From Actinomycetes bacterium (lineage in GTDB: Bacteria; Actinomycetota; Acidimicrobiia; Acidimicrobiales; UBA8190), in NCBI GenBank assembly GCA_021779775.1, contig JAJYAB010000145.1, positions 1 to 5,476 on the forward strand: a stretch of 5,476 nt of DNA, given 5' to 3'. This document shows positions 1-5,476 of the stretch, piece by piece. The first letter of the stretch is position 1. Each line of letters opens with the position of its first letter. Position numbers and translations under genes: made by a program. Below the pieces are notes generated by a model. It was given only the letters and a program-made list of their open reading frames with translations, did not search any database and was not told the origin of the DNA.

Positions 1-1277
1 GTCCGGTCGACTGGCGGCTGCTGCCCGATTCTGCTGCCCTCTCGTCCGAGGGCCGCCTGTCGGTCGGAGGCGTCGACCTCCTCGACATGGCCGACCGGTT
101 CGGAACCCCCCTGTTCGTCTATGACGAGGCCCACCTCCGCGCCCGCTGCCGGCAGGCCGTGGCCGCCTGGGGCGACGGGGTCGCCTACGCCACCAAGGCG
201 TTCCTCTGCCGAGCGATGGCCCGCCTGGCCCACGAAGAGGGCATGGTCCTCGACGTGTCGACCGGAGGCGAGCTGCACGTGGCGCTGGCCGCGGGGGTGC
301 CAGCCGAGCGCATCGTCCTGCATGGGAACAACAAGTCCGACGCTGAGCTGGCCCGGGCGGTGTATTCTGGCGTGGGCCGGATCGTGGTCGACTCCTTCGA
401 CGAGATCGACCGTCTCGACCGCCTGGTCGCTGCCGGCGGAGCGTCGCGCCGACCGGCGGTCCTCGTCCGGGTGACTCCCGACGTCGAGGCGCACACCCAC
501 GAGTTCGTCCGTACCGGCCAAGAGGACTCCAAGTTCGGGTTCGGGCTCGCCTCAGGTGCGGCGTCCGCCGCAGTCGAGCGCCTGCGCCGCCTCCCGGGTG
601 TCGACCTGGTGGGCATCCATGCCCACATCGGCAGCCAGGTCTTCCGGGTTGCCTCGTTCGGCGAGGAGGTCGAGGTCCTCGCCGGCTTCTTCGCTCCGCT
701 CGGCCTCAGCGAGCTGTGCGTCGGCGGCGGCCTGGGGGTGGCCTATGTGTCCGGCGAGCACGCGCCCACCATGGCCGACTGGGCTGCCGCCGTGCGCGGT
801 GCCTGCGCGACTGCCGGGCTCCCTCCGGCCACCAGGGTCATGGCTGAGCCCGGGCGGTCGATCGTCGCTTCGGCCGCTGTCACGCTCTACACCGTGGGAA
901 CGATCAAGGTGCTGCCCGGCATCCGCACCTACGTGGCCATAGACGGCGGGATGAGCGACAACCCGCGGCCCGTCCTCTATGGCAGTGGCTACGAAGCGTT
1001 CCTCCCCGGCCGTACAGCCGACGCCCGACCCGAGCGGGTGACCATTGTCGGCAAGCACTGCGAGACGGGTGACGTCGTCGTGGCCGACGCCCGCGTGCCC
1101 GCCGGCTTACGGGTCGGGGATGTCCTCGCCACTCCGGTCACCGGGGCCTACGGCTACGCCATGGCCTCCAATTACAACAAGGTGCCTCGACCCGCCGTAG
1201 TGTTCGCCGGCGGCGGTGCAGCGCGGATCGTCGTCCGCCGCGAGACGGAAGACGACCTGCTCGCCCTCGAACCCTGA
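1..1277 (+). CDS. lysA: Diaminopimelate decarboxylase, 5' end outside window
   Basis: This enzyme is a PLP-dependent, fold-type III decarboxylase that converts meso-2,6-diaminopimelate to L-lysine and CO2 in the cytoplasm, the last step of lysine synthesis. The reading frame is open from position 3, and the 28 codons before the ATG at 87 (PVDWRLLPDS..., then GRLSVGGVDLLD) match the usual family N-terminus. The true start is therefore upstream and ATG 87 is internal. About 424 residues are visible; the M. tuberculosis enzyme has about 447. Visible motifs are YATKAF with the PLP-binding Lys at 195-197, HGNNKS (324-341), HIGSQ (624-638), the glycine loop GGGLG (723-737), EPGRS (846-860), the active-site Cys-Glu of HCETGD (Cys 1059-1061), and YGYAMASNYN near the C-terminus. 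The stop is TGA 1275-1277. hom follows after 28 bases, so the two are probably co-transcribed. One TTA leucine codon lies at 1107-1109. Confidence 0.96.
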   Translation, partial: PVDWRLLPDSAALSSEGRLSVGGVDLLDMADRFGTPLFVYDEAHLRARCRQAVAAWGDGVAYATKAFLCRAMARLAHEEGMVLDVSTGGELHVALAAGVPAERIVLHGNNKSDAELARAVYSGVGRIVVDSFDEIDRLDRLVAAGGASRRPAVLVRVTPDVEAHTHEFVRTGQEDSKFGFGLASGAASAAVERLRRLPGVDLVGIHAHIGSQVFRVASFGEEVEVLAGFFAPLGLSELCVGGGLGVAYVSGEHAPTMADWAAAVRGACATAGLPPATRVMAEPGRSIVASAAVTLYTVGTIKVLPGIRTYVAIDGGMSDNPRPVLYGSGYEAFLPGRTADARPERVTIVGKHCETGDVVVADARVPAGLRVGDVLATPVTGAYGYAMASNYNKVPRPAVVFAGGGAARIVVRRETEDDLLALEP

Positions 1278-1305
1278 GGTGCCAGGCGGCAGTAGGTTGA
1301 GCGCC

Positions 1306-2616
1306 ATGGCACGACGCGGCGGCGACCAGCGGGCGGTCCGGGTGGCCGTGCTGGGCTGCGGCAACGTCGGGGGTGGTCTCGTCGCACTGCTCCTCGCCGA
1401 CGCCGACGGCATCGCCGAGCGGTCCGGCGTCCGCCTGGAGCTCGCCGGTGTGGCGGTGGCCGATCCCGGCAGGTTCCGGCCCGGAGTGCCGGCCGGCCTG
1501 GTGACCGCGGACGCCAAGGGCCTGGTCATGAGCCCTGACGTCGACGTGGTGGTCGAGCTGATCGGTGGCATCGATCCTGCCCGCCAGCTCGTCGAGGCCG
1601 CCCTCGGTGCCGGGAAGGCCGTCGTCACCGCCAATAAGGCGCTGCTGGCTGCCCATGGCGCCGCACTGGCTCGTATGGCTGACGGCGCGGGCGTCGACCT
1701 CCTCTACGAGGCGGCAGTGGCCGGGGCCATCCCCATCATCCGACCGCTGCGCGAGTCGTTGGCCGGCGAGCGTGTGCGCCGGGTGATGGGCATTGTCAAC
1801 GGCACCACCAACTTCATCCTGACCACCATGGCCGAGGATGGCGTCGGGTACGAAGCGGCCCTGGCCGAAGCCCAGGCGCTCGGGTTCGCCGAGCGTGATC
1901 CGACAGCGGACGTCGAAGGCCACGACGCTGCGGCGAAGGCGGCCATCCTTGCCGGTCTGGCATTCCGGTGCGACGTGGTCGACAGCGACGTGCACCGCGA
2001 GGGCATCACCGGGATACCGGCGTCGGACGTGGCGTTCGCCGATCGCCTGGGTTACGTGGTCAAGCTCCTCGCCGTGGGGGAACGTGCCGGAGAGGACCAG
2101 GTGTCGGTGCGCGTGCATCCGGCGCTAGTGCCGAAGACCCACCCCTTGGCGTCGGTGCGCGGCGTCTTCAATGCCGTCTTCGTGGAAGGCGAGTCGAGCG
2201 GCGAGCTGATGCTGTACGGCCGGGGAGCCGGGGGGGTCCCGACCGCGTCGGCCGTGCTCGGCGATGTGATCGACGCCGCCCACAACGTGCTTGCCGGCAC
2301 GGCGGCTCCAGCACCGGCACGGGTCCGGGCGCGCCTGCAGCCGATGGAGGACGTGCGCAGCGCCTATTACCTGAGCATCGAGGTGGCCGACCGGCCGGGC
2401 GTGCTGGCTGCCGTGGCCGCCGTCTTCGGGGAGCATCGCGTCTCGATCCGGTCCATGGAGCAAGAAGGCCTCGGCGATGAGGCCCGCCTCGTCTTCGTGA
2501 CCCACGTCGCTCGCGAGGGCGACGTCCGGGCGACCTTGGCCGGGCTCGAGGCGCTGCCTGCCGTCGACCACGTCAGCGCCGTGCTGCGGGTGGTGGGGGA
2601 GGAGGGCTCGCCATGA
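1306..2616 (+). CDS. hom: Homoserine dehydrogenase with C-terminal ACT domain
   Basis: Hom reduces L-aspartate 4-semialdehyde to L-homoserine with NAD(P)H, the step that commits carbon to threonine and methionine. From ATG 1306 the protein has 436 residues, a normal length for the single-function, ACT-containing form. The Rossmann nucleotide-binding loop GCGNVG is at residues 17-22. TANKA carries Lys111, and NGTTNFIL is at 165-172. The segment GFAERDPTADVEGHDAAAK carries Glu196, Asp207 and Lys211, which match the yeast catalytic residues by motif. GRGAGGVPTASAV is at 305-317. An ACT domain covers roughly residues 353-430 (YYLSIEVADRPGVLAAV...), the usual site of threonine feedback inhibition in this type of enzyme; inhibition here is inferred. 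The start is not certain: in-frame GTG 1279 and TTG 1297 are alternatives. ATG 1306 has only a weak Shine-Dalgarno (AGTAGG, 1291-1296). The stop overlaps the thrC start as ATGA. Confidence 0.96.
   Translation: MARRGGDQRAVRVAVLGCGNVGGGLVALLLADADGIAERSGVRLELAGVAVADPGRFRPGVPAGLVTADAKGLVMSPDVDVVVELIGGIDPARQLVEAALGAGKAVVTANKALLAAHGAALARMADGAGVDLLYEAAVAGAIPIIRPLRESLAGERVRRVMGIVNGTTNFILTTMAEDGVGYEAALAEAQALGFAERDPTADVEGHDAAAKAAILAGLAFRCDVVDSDVHREGITGIPASDVAFADRLGYVVKLLAVGERAGEDQVSVRVHPALVPKTHPLASVRGVFNAVFVEGESSGELMLYGRGAGGVPTASAVLGDVIDAAHNVLAGTAAPAPARVRARLQPMEDVRSAYYLSIEVADRPGVLAAVAAVFGEHRVSIRSMEQEGLGDEARLVFVTHVAREGDVRATLAGLEALPAVDHVSAVLRVVGEEGSP
2598..2606 (+). promoter_or_regulatory. Ribosome binding site of thrC
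   Basis: The purine run GGAGGAGGG lies inside the last codons of hom and ends six bases before ATG 2613. It is much stronger than the site before hom. It fixes the thrC start and, with the ATGA stop/start overlap, suggests translational coupling of hom and thrC. Confidence 0.75.
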
Positions 2617-3692
2617 CCGGCGCCGACGTCCCTGGCTTTCCGACCCCGGCAGCGTCGGCTTGGCCCGGCGTGATCGAGGCCTACCGGGTGCATCTTCCGG
2701 TGTCGGCGGCAACGCCGGTGGTCACGTTGCTCGAGGGGGGCACCATGCTGCTGCCCGCCCCTCGCCTGTCGCAACGGGTGGGCGCCCGGGTCCTGCTCAA
2801 GCTCGAGGGTCTGAACCCCACCGGGTCGTTCAAGGACCGGGGGATGACCATGGCGATATCCAAGGCCGCCGAGGAGGGGGCCAAGGCCGTGGTGTGCGCG
2901 TCCACCGGCAACACCTCGGCCTCGGCCGCCGCCTACGCCGGGCGGGCCGGCATGACGTGCGCCGTCTTGATCCCCGAAGGCCACATCGCCCTGGGCAAGC
3001 TGGCCCAGGCGCTCGTGCACGGCGCCAAGGTGCTGCAGGTCCGAGGCAACTTCGACGAAGCGCTGCACATCGTCCGCCGGCTCGGTGAGCGGGCGCCGGT
3101 CACTGTGGTCAACTCGGTCAACCCGCATCGCATCGAGGGGCAGAAGACCGGAGCGTTCGAGATCATCGACGTATTGGGGGATGCTCCCGACGTCCACTGC
3201 ATCCCGGTCGGCAATGCCGGGAACATCACCGCCTACTGGCGCGGCTACCTCGAATACCGCGAGGCGGGCCTTTCGACGCACGTTCCGCGGATGCTCGGCT
3301 TCCAGGCGGCAGGTGCCGCGCCGATCGTCGATGGCCGAGTCGTGGAGCATCCTGACACCATCGCCACAGCCATCAGGATCGGTAATCCCGCCTCGTGGTA
3401 TGGGGCGACCGCAGCGGCCAGCGAGTCAGGCGGCGGCATCGCCGCCGTCACCGACGAGGAGATCCTCGCCGCCTACCGTTTTCTCGCCGTGGAAGAGTCG
3501 GTGTTCTGCGAGGCGGCTTCAGCGGCGTCGGTAGCGGGCCTCATGAAGGTCGGCGTGCCCGAGGGATCCACGGTGGTGTGCGTTCTCACCGGTCACGGGT
3601 TGAAGGATCCTGACCTGGCGATCAGCCAGATCAGCGTGCCGACGCCGGTGGATGCCGACTACGGCGCCGTCCTGGAGGCGCTCGGGATCTGA
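2613..3692 (+). CDS. thrC: Threonine synthase
   Basis: ThrC is a PLP-dependent, fold-type II enzyme that converts O-phospho-L-homoserine and water to L-threonine and phosphate in the cytoplasm. It has 359 residues, the usual size of the short actinobacterial/Bacillus-type form. PLP Lys74 sits in LEGLNPTGSFKDRGM. ASTGNTSAS (96-104) is the substrate/cofactor loop, NSVNPHRIEGQKT is at 167-179, the PLP phosphate loop GNAGN is at 200-204, and TGHGLKDP is at 326-333. All expected motifs are present with no frameshift. ATG 2613 is chosen because of the strong upstream Shine-Dalgarno and the ATGA overlap with hom. The enzyme's substrate is made by homoserine kinase, whose gene is not next door: the 257 bases after the TGA at 3690-3692 lead directly to rho. 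Confidence 0.96.
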   Translation: MTGADVPGFPTPAASAWPGVIEAYRVHLPVSAATPVVTLLEGGTMLLPAPRLSQRVGARVLLKLEGLNPTGSFKDRGMTMAISKAAEEGAKAVVCASTGNTSASAAAYAGRAGMTCAVLIPEGHIALGKLAQALVHGAKVLQVRGNFDEALHIVRRLGERAPVTVVNSVNPHRIEGQKTGAFEIIDVLGDAPDVHCIPVGNAGNITAYWRGYLEYREAGLSTHVPRMLGFQAAGAAPIVDGRVVEHPDTIATAIRIGNPASWYGATAAASESGGGIAAVTDEEILAAYRFLAVEESVFCEAASAASVAGLMKVGVPEGSTVVCVLTGHGLKDPDLAISQISVPTPVDADYGAVLEALGI

Positions 3693-3746
3693 TGTCCGCG
3701 GACCACCGGCGCCCACTCGGGAACAATCGGGCGTCCCGGATGGTTG

Positions 3747-3776
3747 TTGCCCATGAGCCCGCCGGTCCGGTACGAT
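3747..3776 (+). promoter_or_regulatory. Candidate primary-sigma promoter for rho
   Basis: TTGCCC (3747-3752) as -35 and TACGAT (3771-3776) as -10 are separated by 18 bases. This resembles the TTGNNN/TANNNT pattern of actinobacterial housekeeping promoters. The expected start of transcription is near 3783, giving a leader of about 165 bases. Its position between thrC and rho suits a separate promoter for rho. The call rests on pattern only. A second TTGACC at 3879-3884 has no acceptable -10 at the right distance. Confidence 0.4.
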
Positions 3777-3806
3777 AGCTGAGCCGCCATTCTCCGAATC
3801 CTCGGG

Positions 3807-3953
3807 ATGGCGCAGGCGCGGTGCGCCGGGGCGGGTAGCGGTGGCCGGGATCCCGGTCCGCCGGAACCGTGTTCTTCCTTGACCAGTGTTCTCTGGCGCC
3901 TGAGCTCCACCCATCGCCAGCGGGGACGCAACCCTAGTGAGGTAAGCCGATGA
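3807..3953 (+). CDS. Possible 48-residue leader ORF overlapping the rho start
   Basis: An ATG at 3807 opens a 48-codon frame that ends at TGA 3951-3953. This stop overlaps the rho start codon (3950-3952) as ATGA, the arrangement seen in translationally coupled pairs. The peptide starts MAQARCAGAG, is Arg/Ser/Pro/Gly-rich, has no recognisable domain, signal peptide or membrane segment, and I do not recognise it. No good Shine-Dalgarno precedes the ATG (CTCGGG only). Open frames of this size arise often by chance at this GC content, so it is listed as a possibility. If translated, it would tie rho translation to its leader. Confidence 0.2.
   Translation: MAQARCAGAGSGGRDPGPPEPCSSLTSVLWRLSSTHRQRGRNPSEVSR
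3809..3827 (+). other. GC-rich hairpin in the rho leader (I)
   Basis: GGCGCA (3809-3814) pairs perfectly with TGCGCC (3822-3827) around a 7-base loop, extendable by one U-G pair. No T-run follows, so it does not look like an intrinsic terminator. It lies within the predicted rho leader. Confidence 0.3.
3843..3858 (+). other. GC-rich hairpin/palindrome in the rho leader (II)
   Basis: The 12-base perfect palindrome CCGGGATCCCGG (3845-3856) can fold as a 4-bp stem with a 4-base loop, extended by a G-U and a G-C pair to 3843/3858. It lies 15 bases after hairpin I, inside the predicted leader. As DNA it could also be a symmetric protein site; nothing else supports that. Confidence 0.25.
3939..3943 (+). 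promoter_or_regulatory. Ribosome binding site of rho
   Basis: GAGGT ends six bases before ATG 3950, a good distance. It supports this ATG as the rho start, and the RHO_N domain begins right after it. Confidence 0.6.
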
Positions 3954-5476
3954 CTGCGGAGCAGCAGCTCGAGCGGTCCGTACTCGAACGTAAGGAGCGC
4001 GACGAGCTCCGGGCGATCGCGCAGGCCATGTCGCTCGACACCAACTCACGCTCGAAGAAGGCCGACATCGTCGACCAGATCCTGCGAGCTGCCGGAGTCG
4101 AGGTGGTACCCGCAGCCCCCGCTAGCACCCCAGGCGATGATGCGGAGGCCCGCCCGGTGTCCACCAGGGCGCGGAGCACGACGCGCCGGGGAGCGGCTTC
4201 GGATGTGGTGAGCGCTCCCCAAGCGGCCAACGACACCGCGCCCAGCGGCAACGACACCGCGCCCAGCGGCAACGACGATCTTGCCGCCACTGGCACCCTG
4301 GGTGCCGAGCGCGTGGCAGCACAGGCACCGGTGGTCATGGCCAACGGATCCGGCAGGGTCTTCGACGATGACAAGGTCACCGCTGCTGCCCCCGTGGTCG
4401 CAGCACCCCTGGCGACCAACGGATCGTCCGGGGACGTAGCCGCTGCGGCGGCGGACCAGTCGGACGCCGGTCAGCGCCTGCAGGAGCAGCGTCCTGGTGA
4501 CCAGCAGCGTCCTGGTGACCAGCAGCGTCCTGGTGACCAGCAGAGCCCGAGCCGCCAGCACCAGAACCAGCACCAGAACCAGCACCAGAACCAGGGCGGT
4601 GCCCAGAGCGAGCCGGGGAACCGGCGCAGCCGCCGGCGCCGGGGACGCGAGCGCCCAGCCGGCGGTGGTGACCAGCGCCCAGCCGGCGGTGGTGACCGCG
4701 AGCTTCAAGGTGGCGGGCAGGAGCCGACGTACCAAGGTGAGCTGGTCCCGGTCCGTGGATTGCTCGACCTGCGTGACGAAGGCTACGGGTTCGTGCGGGC
4801 AGACGGGTACCTGCCGAGCCCGCGCGACGCCTACGTGTCGATCAGCCAGGCGCGCCGCTTCGCCCTCCGTAAGGGCGACTACGTGGAGGGGGCGAGCCGC
4901 CCGGCGGCCTCTAACGAGAAGTTTCCTGCCCTCGTCCGCGTCGACACGGTGAGCTCCCTGACCTCTGACGAGGCACGGAACCGCCCGCGGTTCGAGGACC
5001 TCACCCCGCTGTTCCCCGACTCGAAGCTCCGCCTGGAGATGTCCGGTGCGGGGGAGGTCACGTCGCGTATCATCGACCTGCTGTCCCCGATCGGCAAGGG
5101 CCAGCGTGGGCTGATCGTGTCACCGCCGAAGGCGGGCAAGACGACGGTGATGAAGCAGATCGCCCACTCCATCGAGGCGAACAATCCCGAGGTGCACCTG
5201 ATGGTGCTGCTCGTGGACGAGCGGCCCGAAGAGGTCACCGATATGCGACGCTCGGTGAAGGGCGAGGTGGTCGCCTCCACGTTCGACCGCCCGTCCGACG
5301 AGCACACGGCGATCGCCGAGCTGGCCATCGAGCGGGCCAAGCGCCTGGTCGAGCAGGGCAAGGACGTCGTCATCATCCTCGACGGCATCACGCGCCTGGC
5401 CCGTGCCTACAACCTGGCCCAGCCCACCAGCGGCCGGATCATGTCTGGTGGTGTCGACTCGGGGGCGTTGTACCCG
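3950..5476 (+). CDS. rho: Transcription termination factor Rho, 3' end outside window
   Basis: Rho is a hexameric RNA-dependent ATPase/translocase that binds nascent RNA and ends transcription. The frame is open for 509 codons to the window edge. Residues 8-50 form a RHO_N helical domain (ERKERDELRAIAQAM... SKKADIVDQIL). Residues about 55-260 are a disordered insert with four sets of tandem repeats and an Arg patch (225-235, 8 of 11 Arg). The OB-fold RNA-binding domain follows, with GYGFVR (278-283) and DAYVS (293-297). The ATPase core has Walker A PPKAGKTT (392-399, Lys397), DERPEEVT with catalytic-type Glu424 (423-430), and Walker B IILDGITRLARAYN with Asp478. From Walker A on, numbering runs exactly 213 ahead of E. 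coli Rho, so a total near 630 residues is expected. E. coli Ser266 is Gly479 here, while Leu208 is kept as Leu421. The R-loop and C-terminus are not visible. Arg-rich inserts are known in actinobacterial Rho such as that of Micrococcus luteus. Confidence 0.97.
   Translation, partial: MTAEQQLERSVLERKERDELRAIAQAMSLDTNSRSKKADIVDQILRAAGVEVVPAAPASTPGDDAEARPVSTRARSTTRRGAASDVVSAPQAANDTAPSGNDTAPSGNDDLAATGTLGAERVAAQAPVVMANGSGRVFDDDKVTAAAPVVAAPLATNGSSGDVAAAAADQSDAGQRLQEQRPGDQQRPGDQQRPGDQQSPSRQHQNQHQNQHQNQGGAQSEPGNRRSRRRRGRERPAGGGDQRPAGGGDRELQGGGQEPTYQGELVPVRGLLDLRDEGYGFVRADGYLPSPRDAYVSISQARRFALRKGDYVEGASRPAASNEKFPALVRVDTVSSLTSDEARNRPRFEDLTPLFPDSKLRLEMSGAGEVTSRIIDLLSPIGKGQRGLIVSPPKAGKTTVMKQIAHSIEANNPEVHLMVLLVDERPEEVTDMRRSVKGEVVASTFDRPSDEHTAIAELAIERAKRLVEQGKDVVIILDGITRLARAYNLAQPTSGRIMSGGVDSGALYP
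4229..4270 (+). repeat. 21-base tandem repeat in rho, two copies (NDTAPSG)
   Basis: Two identical 21-base units (4229-4249 and 4250-4270) encode NDTAPSG twice, followed by AACGAC, the start of a third copy. Identity at DNA level, including codon choice, suggests recent duplication by slippage or unequal exchange. The unit keeps the rho frame. Confidence 0.9.
4487..4540 (+). repeat. 18-base tandem repeat in rho, three copies (QRPGDQ)
   Basis: Three identical copies of CAGCGTCCTGGTGACCAG encode QRPGDQ three times (residues 180-197). Each unit mixes charged, Pro/Gly and Gln residues, which suits a disordered linker. The length is a multiple of three, so copy number could change without breaking rho. 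Confidence 0.95.
4556..4591 (+). repeat. 12-base tandem repeat in rho, three copies (QHQN)
   Basis: Three identical copies of CAGCACCAGAAC encode QHQN three times (residues 203-214), followed by one more CAG. It begins 15 bases after the QRPGDQ array, so the two form one Gln-rich block. Confidence 0.95.
4652..4699 (+). repeat. 24-base tandem repeat in rho, two copies (RPAGGGDQ)
   Basis: Units 4652-4675 and 4676-4699 are identical over their first 22 bases and encode RPAGGGDQ and RPAGGGDR (residues 235-250). They continue the Arg-rich patch at 225-235. Gly/Arg repeats of this kind are typical of RNA-contacting disordered regions, and that role is inferred here. Confidence 0.9.

Larger units (their letters stand above)
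3693..3949 (+). other. Non-coding thrC-rho spacer and rho leader
   Basis: No thrB or remnant of it can be read in this 257-base spacer. A perfect 10-base palindrome, GTCCGCGGAC (3694-3703), lies just after the thrC stop. A possible imperfect stem (CGGGC 3728-3732 with GCCCG 3757-3761, enclosing ATGG 3740-3743 with CCAT 3751-3754) follows, but it has no T-run, so I do not call an intrinsic terminator. Downstream are a candidate promoter, two GC-rich hairpins, a possible short leader ORF and the rho ribosome binding site, listed separately. The layout fits an independently transcribed rho with a 5' leader of roughly 165 bases. Confidence 0.6.

Noticed and set aside
87..89. ATG 87 as the start of lysA
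   Set aside because: The 28 codons upstream are open and match the conserved N-terminal segment (GRLSVGGVDLLDMADRFGTP), so this Met is internal.
1107..1109. TTA codon in lysA as a bldA-type regulatory codon
   Set aside because: TTA-based control is known for Streptomyces and relatives; a single TTA in a core gene of another actinobacterial lineage is not evidence for it.
1138..2118. Minus-strand 326-codon ORF across lysA and hom
   Set aside because: Same reason: a GC-driven shadow of the hom frame, with no recognisable motif.
2367..3350. Minus-strand 327-codon ORF across hom and thrC
   Set aside because: It lies opposite two intact, motif-complete genes. Long antisense frames are expected at this GC content, and the peptide is His/Arg/Gly-rich with no domain.
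3694..3761. Intrinsic terminator after thrC
   Set aside because: The palindrome has no loop, the larger stem is weak and long-looped, and no T-run follows either.
3753..3782. Nine-codon ORF starting ATGAGCCCG
   Set aside because: It overlaps the promoter candidate, has no ribosome site and is too short to support.
4046..4735. Minus-strand 229-codon ORF with LVLVLV and TLLVTR repeats that looks like a membrane protein
   Set aside because: It is the reverse complement of the rho tandem repeats; its repeats mirror the CAGCACCAGAAC and QRPGDQ arrays. The + strand frame encodes a clear Rho.

Overview
The window is a GC-rich stretch of an actinobacterial chromosome with every gene on the + strand. 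It holds the end of lysA (diaminopimelate decarboxylase), complete hom (homoserine dehydrogenase), complete thrC (threonine synthase) and the first 509 codons of rho (transcription terminator Rho). The lysA-hom-thrC-rho order and a Rho with a long, Arg/Gln/Gly-rich insert near its N-terminus both point to Actinobacteria (Actinomycetota). The wording of the Rho core suggests an Acidimicrobiia-like lineage, but that is an impression from memory and was not tested by alignment.

Layout. Positions 1-1277 are lysA, whose start lies before the window because homologous sequence continues upstream of the first ATG at 87. After a 28-base gap, hom runs 1306-2616 and ends in a C-terminal ACT domain. thrC (2613-3692) overlaps the hom stop by ATGA and has a strong Shine-Dalgarno sequence. 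A 257-base non-coding stretch (3693-3949) follows, with a plausible primary-sigma promoter, two GC-rich hairpins and a possible 48-codon leader ORF that overlaps the rho start codon. rho runs from 3950 past the right edge. Because it has no stop inside the window, ORF callers that need a stop will miss it, yet it is the largest gene here.

How the genes work together. lysA, hom and thrC are steps of the aspartate-family pathway. LysA makes L-lysine from meso-diaminopimelate. Hom reduces aspartate semialdehyde to homoserine, and ThrC turns O-phosphohomoserine into threonine. The linking enzyme, homoserine kinase (thrB), commonly sits between thrC and rho in Actinobacteria but is absent here. 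rho is a housekeeping gene that probably has its own promoter.

This is mostly a conserved core locus, and I see no mobile element, CRISPR array, tRNA, rRNA or defence system. The points worth a second look are the Rho insert, built from four different in-frame tandem repeats with a Gln-rich, prion-like centre; a Gly in place of the Ser that corresponds to E. coli Rho S266, a bicyclomycin-contact position; the missing thrB; and the rho leader.
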